From Sinorhizobium meliloti 4H41 (GTDB lineage: Bacteria > Pseudomonadota > Alphaproteobacteria > Rhizobiales > Rhizobiaceae): a stretch of DNA of 64,000 bases. The translations under genes were made by a program, and so were the position numbers. The notes under the pieces were generated by a model. It ran no database searches and was not told the origin of the DNA. It worked only from the letters and a program-made list of their open reading frames with translations. Every line of letters begins with the position of its first letter. Positions within the stretch are counted from its first letter, which is position 1. This document shows positions 59,254 to 64,000 of this stretch, in pieces. The stretch spans positions 124,001 through 188,000 of the forward strand of contig NZ_AQWP01000010.1 of NCBI RefSeq assembly GCF_000375585.1, in the 5' to 3' direction.

Positions 59254-60384
59254 CTACGGCGATGCGAAGCGTTCCGGACGAAATGTGGCGAGCATCGGAT
59301 GCTCAGCACCGGTTGCGATCTCATAAGCCAGAAGCTCACCAACGATAAGGCCAAGCGTCGCACCGCTGTGGCTGAAGGCGACGTAGTAGCCGGGAATGGC
59401 CTTGAGCGCTCCCAGCACCGGTTCGCCGTCGCCTGGGATGGGTTTGCCGCCAACGCCGATGGAGGCGATCTCGAGCTTCGGATTCCCCTCCATCACCTTT
59501 GACGCCTCGGCCAGGAGGGCATCTACGACCGCCGCATCGATGTCGCGACAACCGTCCTCGTGCATCTTCACGCCTTCATCCGCCGCCCAATCGGCATCCA
59601 GCGAGAAGGTGCCGCCCGGCGCGGGGCGGACGGCGACACGCGGCGTGTTCAAGACGGCGCGCAAAGGATGGGCAAGCGGCTTCGTTCGCACCAGAAGCGC
59701 GACCGGCGTTGCATCGTCGATGGTCTCGCCGGCTTGCTCCACCATCTTCGGCACGGCTGAGCCGGTGGCCAGCAGAACGGCATCCCCCAGGAAGCGATTG
59801 CCCGCGGCCGTTTCGGTGCCGACCGCCCTACCGCCTTCGACAACAACCCTTGCCGCACCCTCATCGGTCACGAGCGTGCCGCCGAGCTTGGCAAACTCTT
59901 CGATAAGCAGGTTGATCAGGATCGGCAGATCGACCCACCCTTCACCCGGATTGAAGATCGCGCCCTGAGGCGTGATCGCGCGCGCGTCGAGACCTGGCGT
60001 CACTGCCGCGACTTCGCCCGGCGCGAGGCGCTTTGCATCATAGCCGAGCGAGACTTCATGGCGATAGGCTGCGTCGATGCCGTTGCTCGAGTCATCGGCA
60101 TCCCAGGTCAGGCCACCGTCGAAGCGAAGCCAGTCCGCATCGGGGAAGCGAGCCGAGAGCGTGCGGTAGCGATCGATGCCCGCCATGCGCAGCCGGTGAT
60201 AGGGTTCGGAGCGAATACGCGACGAGTTCAACCAGGAGAGCGACCGGCCGGAAGCGCCGCCGGCCGGCGGGCCATCGTTCAGGATGGTCACGCGAATGCC
60301 CCGCCGGGCAAGCTGCACGCCCGTTGAGACGCCGAAAATGCCGGCCCCGATGATGATCGCCGAAGTGATGATGTTATCCGTCAT
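59254..60384 (-). CDS. FAD-dependent oxidoreductase (DAO / D-amino-acid-dehydrogenase-like)
   Basis: Flavoprotein of 376 residues. The FAD motif AIIIGAGIFGVSTGVQLA lies at residues 9-26 and the C-terminal GGKPIPGDGEPVLGAL region is typical of the DAO fold. It is the third gene after the binding protein and the fused permease-ATPase, so it probably oxidises the imported amino acid or amine. It is related to HypO but lies in an independent operon under a LacI regulator. The substrate is unknown. Confidence 0.86.
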   Translation of the reverse strand: MTDNIITSAIIIGAGIFGVSTGVQLARRGIRVTILNDGPPAGGASGRSLSWLNSSRIRSEPYHRLRMAGIDRYRTLSARFPDADWLRFDGGLTWDADDSSNGIDAAYRHEVSLGYDAKRLAPGEVAAVTPGLDARAITPQGAIFNPGEGWVDLPILINLLIEEFAKLGGTLVTDEGAARVVVEGGRAVGTETAAGNRFLGDAVLLATGSAVPKMVEQAGETIDDATPVALLVRTKPLAHPLRAVLNTPRVAVRPAPGGTFSLDADWAADEGVKMHEDGCRDIDAAVVDALLAEASKVMEGNPKLEIASIGVGGKPIPGDGEPVLGALKAIPGYYVAFSHSGATLGLIVGELLAYEIATGAEHPMLATFRPERFASP

Positions 60385-60462
60385 GGTTAATTGTCTTTCG
60401 ATCCGTTGGACAGGTCAGGTGATGCGAGGATGGGCCCTCATCGTCGTCTTCTCCCCTTGCCT

Positions 60463-61971
60463 TCAGAGCACTTCGGCAAGGAAACGCTGAAGGCGTGGGC
60501 TCTGCGGATAGTCGAAGATCGCCTCGGGCGTGCCTGCCTCGACGATGCGCCCCTCGTCCATGAAAACGACCTGGTCGGCGACACGTCGGGCAAAGCCCAT
60601 CTCGTGCGTGACGACGACCATGGTCATGCCGCCTTTACCGAGATCGGCCATGAGGTTGAGCACACCCTTAACGAGCTCGGGGTCCAGCGCACTCGTCACC
60701 TCGTCGAATAGGATGACTTCGGGTTCCATGGCCAGCGCCCGGGCTATCGCGACGCGCTGCTGCTGTCCGCCGGAGAGACCACCGGGGCGATGATGCTGGC
60801 GGCTGGCGAGACCGACATCGGCAAGCCGCACCTTGGCGATGCGTTCCGCTTCGGCCCTCGGCAGACCCTTTATCTTCGTCAGCGACAGCATGACGTTTTC
60901 GAGAGCCGTGTGATCCGGAAAGAGATTGAAGTGCTGGAAGACCATACCCACCCGGCGGCGGAGCCGCTCCGGCTTCATTGTGAGAATGCTGTCGCCGTCG
61001 AGCAGGATGTCGCTGCACTTCGGCTCCACCAGACGGTTGAGGCAGCGCAGAAGCGTCGACTTGCCCGAACCGGAAGGGCCGATGATGCAGGTGACGCTGC
61101 CGGACCTCACCGAGAGGTCGACGCCCTTCAGCACGTCGAGCTCGCCATAGGCCATGCCGAGATCGCGGACTTCCAAACTGCCGCCCTTGAAGGCGATCTG
61201 CGAGGCGTGATCGGCGCGATCGAGTTCGCTAACCTCCTCCAGCCCGCTCGTAATGGCCGCCGATTGCTGCTTGCCAAGCCTGAGACGGCTGTCGATGGCG
61301 TTGACGAAATGCGTGAGCGGCACCGTGACGAAGAGATAGAAGACGCCCGCGAGAAGGAGCGGCGAGAGATTGCCGGTCACCACGGCCTGATCCTGGCCAA
61401 CGCGGAAAATCTCGCGTTCGGAAGCCAGCAGGCCGAGGAAATAGACGAGGCTCGAATCTTTCACGTTGCCGATGAATTGGTTTACCAGTGCTGGGAGGAC
61501 CCGACGCACGCCCTGCGGCACGACGATAAGGCGCATGCCCTGGCCGTAGCTCATACTGAGCGCCCGGCACGCCTCCATCTGGCCGCGTTCGACGCTCTGG
61601 ATGCCTGAACGGAAGATCTCGCCGATATAGGCGCCCGCTATGAGGCTGAGCGCGAGAACGCCGAGAGGATAAGGCGACGGGCCGAACAGTTCGCGGCCGA
61701 TGCGCGCAAAGCCCTGTCCGATCAGCAGGATGGTGACGATGGCCGGCAGACCGCGGAAGATGTCCGTATAGATGCGGGCCGGGATACGCAGCCAGGGCGA
61801 CCGCGAAATGCCCATGATGGCGAGCACCATGCCGATGACGATGCCCAGTACCGTCGAGGCGGCCGCCAGGATCAACGTGTTTTTCAGCCCGACCGTGATC
61901 ATGGTCGGCAGGACTTCGGCCATCGCGCCCCAATCGAGGAAGCTGCGGCGAAGGTTTTCAAGCCAGTTCAT
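60463..61971 (-). CDS. Amino-acid ABC transporter, permease fused to ATP-binding protein
   Basis: Single protein of 502 residues joining two normally separate subunits. Residues 1-230 form a polar-amino-acid permease (about five membrane segments, [19 protein letters not shown] loop [20 protein letters not shown]). After a linker of about 30 residues, 265-502 form a complete ATPase (Walker [10 protein letters not shown], signature [10 protein letters not shown], Walker [13 protein letters not shown], switch VTHEMGFA). The importer would be a homodimer of this chain. It follows the binding-protein gene after a strong hairpin. Confidence 0.92.
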   Translation of the reverse strand: MNWLENLRRSFLDWGAMAEVLPTMITVGLKNTLILAAASTVLGIVIGMVLAIMGISRSPWLRIPARIYTDIFRGLPAIVTILLIGQGFARIGRELFGPSPYPLGVLALSLIAGAYIGEIFRSGIQSVERGQMEACRALSMSYGQGMRLIVVPQGVRRVLPALVNQFIGNVKDSSLVYFLGLLASEREIFRVGQDQAVVTGNLSPLLLAGVFYLFVTVPLTHFVNAIDSRLRLGKQQSAAITSGLEEVSELDRADHASQIAFKGGSLEVRDLGMAYGELDVLKGVDLSVRSGSVTCIIGPSGSGKSTLLRCLNRLVEPKCSDILLDGDSILTMKPERLRRRVGMVFQHFNLFPDHTALENVMLSLTKIKGLPRAEAERIAKVRLADVGLASRQHHRPGGLSGGQQQRVAIARALAMEPEVILFDEVTSALDPELVKGVLNLMADLGKGGMTMVVVTHEMGFARRVADQVVFMDEGRIVEAGTPEAIFDYPQSPRLQRFLAEVL

Positions 61972-61994
61972 CAGGCGGCCCCCTGAAGGAAAGG

Positions 61995-62022
61995 CCGGTC
62001 CGACCGACGACGATCGGACCGG
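61995..62022 (-). promoter_or_regulatory. Hairpin after the binding-protein gene
   Basis: CCGGTCCG and CGGACCGG form a perfect 8-bp stem around a 12-nt loop, 10 nt after the stop of the binding-protein gene and 24 bp before the permease-ATPase start. Confidence 0.6.
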
Positions 62023-62031
62023 AAAGCGGGA

Positions 62032-62868
62032 TTAGGGCTTCGGGAGATAATCGGCTGGCATCGGCGTGCCGGGGAACCATTTTTCGTGCAGGGTCTTCCA
62101 GGTTCCATCCTGCATCGCGGCCTGCAAAGCCTTGTTCAGTGCCTCCCGCAGGGCATCGTTGCCCTTGCGGATGACGAAACCGGCCGGCGCGTCGAAGCTT
62201 GGTATATTCACCGCCACTTTCAGGTTCTCATACCGGCCGGCATAGTCTTTTGCCGCCTCGTAATCGAGGAAATGCGCATCGATCGTGCCGTTGTTCAGTC
62301 CGGATACGGCAGAGTTATTGTCTGGGAATTTGACAAGATCGGTGCCCGTGAAGTTCTTCTGTGCATAGATCTCCTGGAGCGTGCCTTGCACGACCCCAAG
62401 CCGCTTGCCCTTTAGGCCTTCGGCGCCGGTGATATCCGCGTCCGCGGTGAGCACGGAAAGGTAGCCTGCCAGATAGCCGTCGGAAAAGTCGACCGTTTCC
62501 TTTCGCTTCTCTGTCGTTCCGATCGCGGCCGCCGCCACGTCGAATCGGCCGTTGGCGACCGAGGGCATGAGGGCCGAGAAATCCTGTCCGGTGAAGATCA
62601 CCTGTTCCCTCTCGAAGCCGATCCGCTTGGCCACGTCGAGCAGGAGTTCGATGTCGAAGCCGGTGAAATTGCCGTCAGCAGTTGAGAACGCGTATGGCTT
62701 GGCATCACCCATCGTACCGACGCTGATGGTTGTCGGGTCGATCAGACCAAAGGGATTGTCCTGAGCGGCGGCCGGTGCCAGGGCACCTGCCGCAAGGCCA
62801 AAGACTATCGCAGCGATGGCCGCGCCCAATCTGGCGAGCGGCACATACAAGACTTGGAATGAGTTCAT
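62032..62868 (-). CDS. Polar amino acid ABC transporter substrate-binding protein
   Basis: Periplasmic binding protein of 278 residues with a Sec signal peptide ending near residue 35 (GALAPAAAQ). The signature [16 protein letters not shown] occurs near residue 73, and [17 protein letters not shown] later. I chose ATG at 62866-62868 with GGAG ten bases upstream. It is first in the operon, divergent from a LacI regulator; two matching operators lie in between. Confidence 0.9.
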   Translation of the reverse strand: MNSFQVLYVPLARLGAAIAAIVFGLAAGALAPAAAQDNPFGLIDPTTISVGTMGDAKPYAFSTADGNFTGFDIELLLDVAKRIGFEREQVIFTGQDFSALMPSVANGRFDVAAAAIGTTEKRKETVDFSDGYLAGYLSVLTADADITGAEGLKGKRLGVVQGTLQEIYAQKNFTGTDLVKFPDNNSAVSGLNNGTIDAHFLDYEAAKDYAGRYENLKVAVNIPSFDAPAGFVIRKGNDALREALNKALQAAMQDGTWKTLHEKWFPGTPMPADYLPKP

Positions 62869-62992
62869 CGGTTTTTCTCCTCTGGTGGTGTTTTTGCAAT
62901 GTTGAAAGGACAAGGCCCTCCCCGCACGGCCGGATCACCCGCGCGTTCGGTAGCTGCCATCGCATGCCCCTATTAGGAGCTTTTTGTTCTTG

Positions 62993-63004
62993 GAGACCGG
63001 TCTC
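62993..63004. promoter_or_regulatory. LacI-type operator, first copy
   Basis: GAGACCGGTCTC is a perfect 12-bp palindrome. It is repeated exactly within the site at 63013-63026; the centres are 21 bp apart, two helical turns, so both face the same side of the DNA. Confidence 0.7.
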
Positions 63005-63012
63005 ACTGCCGC

Positions 63013-63026
63013 TGAGACCGGTCTCA
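63013..63026. promoter_or_regulatory. LacI-type operator, second copy
   Basis: TGAGACCGGTCTCA is a perfect 14-bp palindrome with the same core as the first copy. It lies 66 bp upstream of the LacI-family gene and about 145 bp upstream of the binding-protein gene, in the 224-bp divergent gap. Confidence 0.7.
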
Positions 63027-63092
63027 TTTCTTGTTGCAAATTGTTATCTTCGTGTTTGCCAGTCGTCAATATGTCTTGTAAGGCTAGCGATT

Positions 63093-64000
63093 ATGGACCA
63101 GAATCCGTCCCGACCCACCTCCGTCACCGTTGCCGACGTCGCGCGTCGAGCCGGCGTCTCAAAGGCGACGGCAGCACGCGTTCTGGGCGGCTACGGAACG
63201 GTCAGCGATCGGGTGCGCGAAGCCGTGACCGCCGCCGCCCGTTCGCTCGATTACCGGCCGAACGAGCTTGCCCGAAGCATGACGACGGGCCGATCGGGCA
63301 CGATCGGCGTCGTGGTCGGCGACATCGAAAACCCGTTCTTCAGCCTGGCCGTGCGGGGCATCGCCGACGTCGCCCGGCAAGCGGGCTTTACCGTCATCCT
63401 AATAAACTCGGGCGAGGACGTCGCCGCGGAGAAGGCGGCGATCCGTACCCTGCTTGCCAAACGGGTGGATGGCCTGATCGTGTCACCCGCCAAGGAAGGT
63501 GAACTTGACCACCTGCAGGAAGTGGCGCGCTCGGGCCGCCCGCTGGCACTGCTCGACCGCGGCAGCGAGACACTCGACGTCGATACCGTTATCGCCGACG
63601 ACAGAGACGCTGCCGAGGGCGTCACGCGTAGGCTTCTTGCGCTCGGCCACCGACGGATCGCCTATCTCACCGCCTGCGACACGCCCGATCATCTATTCCG
63701 CACGCCGGCCGATATCAATACTGGCTCGGTAAGGCGGCGTATCGAAGCATTTCTCGCTGTTTGCCGAGAGGCGAGCCTGGGCGAGATGGAAAGGTGGGTG
63801 CATGTCGGCGCATCCTCGCCGGAGCATACGCGCCGTATCGCCACCGACATGTTGGGGGCGAGCGTGCGTCCGACGGCGATCATAGCCTCCGATAGCTTGA
63901 TCGGACTCGAGGTCTTCAAGGCAAGCCGCGCGATCGGCCTTGATATTCCCAGCGACCTGTCGCTCGTCTCGTTTCATGACGCTGACTGGACGTCCGTGAC
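63093..64000 (+). CDS. LacI-family transcriptional regulator (3' end cut by window edge)
   Basis: At least 302 residues are present. The N-terminal HTH reads TVADVARRAGVSKATAARVL, followed by the hinge YRPNELARSM, and then the ligand domain (IGVVVGDIENPFFSLAVRGI). The frame is open to base 64000, so only the last residues are missing. The ATG at 63093 has no strong ribosome site. It presumably represses the divergent ABC-oxidoreductase operon and itself through the two GAGACCGGTCTC operators. The ligand is probably the transported compound or its product. Confidence 0.9.
   Translation, partial: MDQNPSRPTSVTVADVARRAGVSKATAARVLGGYGTVSDRVREAVTAAARSLDYRPNELARSMTTGRSGTIGVVVGDIENPFFSLAVRGIADVARQAGFTVILINSGEDVAAEKAAIRTLLAKRVDGLIVSPAKEGELDHLQEVARSGRPLALLDRGSETLDVDTVIADDRDAAEGVTRRLLALGHRRIAYLTACDTPDHLFRTPADINTGSVRRRIEAFLAVCREASLGEMERWVHVGASSPEHTRRIATDMLGASVRPTAIIASDSLIGLEVFKASRAIGLDIPSDLSLVSFHDADWTSV

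Noticed and set aside
1-64000. tRNA, rRNA, insertion sequences, integrase, prophage or CRISPR features
   Set aside because: None was recognised on either strand; no transposase motifs, no regular repeat-spacer pattern and no RNA gene signature were seen.

Overview
The window reads as a replicon of an alphaproteobacterium of the Sinorhizobium/Ensifer type, most likely a chromid or megaplasmid. It is GC-rich and dense with catabolic ABC-transporter operons. It contains a hydroxyproline-utilisation (hyp) locus whose gene order matches the one I know from S. meliloti, and promoters that fit the rhizobial general-stress sigma factor RpoE2/EcfG (GGAAC-N18-TT). I see no rRNA, tRNA, insertion sequence, CRISPR array or replication origin. 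The genus is an inference; the sequence carries no phylogenetic marker gene.

Layout. (1) 1-4677: a truncated LacI regulator divergent from an NCS2 nucleobase permease, an amidohydrolase and a TauE/SafE exporter, with two LacI-type operators between them. (2) 4697-13746: an opine-dehydrogenase-like gene divergent from a LysR regulator, then a PotABCD-like ABC system, a flavin monooxygenase and a pair of carboxymuconolactone-decarboxylase (CMD)-fold proteins. (3) 13801-18061: an amino-acid-type ABC operon that also carries a C45 (penicillin-acyltransferase-like) hydrolase and an RpiR regulator. (4) 18298-21481: a class III aminotransferase and an RpiR regulator divergent from a beta-keto acid cleavage enzyme. 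(5) 21512-24358: three tiny genes behind a stress-type promoter, an MFS transporter, a degenerate repeat and an OsmC protein. (6) 24443-37683: the hyp locus. HypMNPQ imports hydroxyproline, HypRE epimerises it, HypO oxidises it, HypD deaminates it and HypH yields 2-oxoglutarate; HypS reduces pyrroline-2-carboxylate; HypX and HypY look like dehydratases for 3-hydroxyproline isomers; HypR is the GntR regulator. (7) 37788-40162: an adenylate cyclase, an SRPBCC protein and a DUF1003 protein. (8) 40183-59209: a large sugar/inositol island. (9) 59254-64000: a polar-amino-acid ABC system with a fused permease-ATPase, an FAD oxidoreductase and a divergent LacI regulator with two identical operators.

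The most interesting part is region 8. It encodes a pyruvyltransferase, an FrhB-like iron-sulphur protein, a glycoside hydrolase that appears circularly permuted, a histidine phosphatase, a short-type inositol-1-phosphate synthase, a phosphoribosyltransferase-like/kinase-like fusion, two oxidoreductases, two sugar epimerases, a GT4 and three CgeB-like glycosyltransferases, UDP-xylose synthase and a methyltransferase. It has no flippase, polymerase or exporter. Five transcription units in or at the edges of this island, plus the DUF1003 gene just upstream and the tiny-gene trio at 21.6 kb, have a GGAAC-N18-TT promoter correctly placed and oriented. I infer a stress-induced pathway for an unusual, possibly inositol-based glycoside.

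All four ABC systems in the window also carry a strong RNA hairpin 10-23 nt after the substrate-binding-protein gene and before the permease gene, which would favour excess binding protein.
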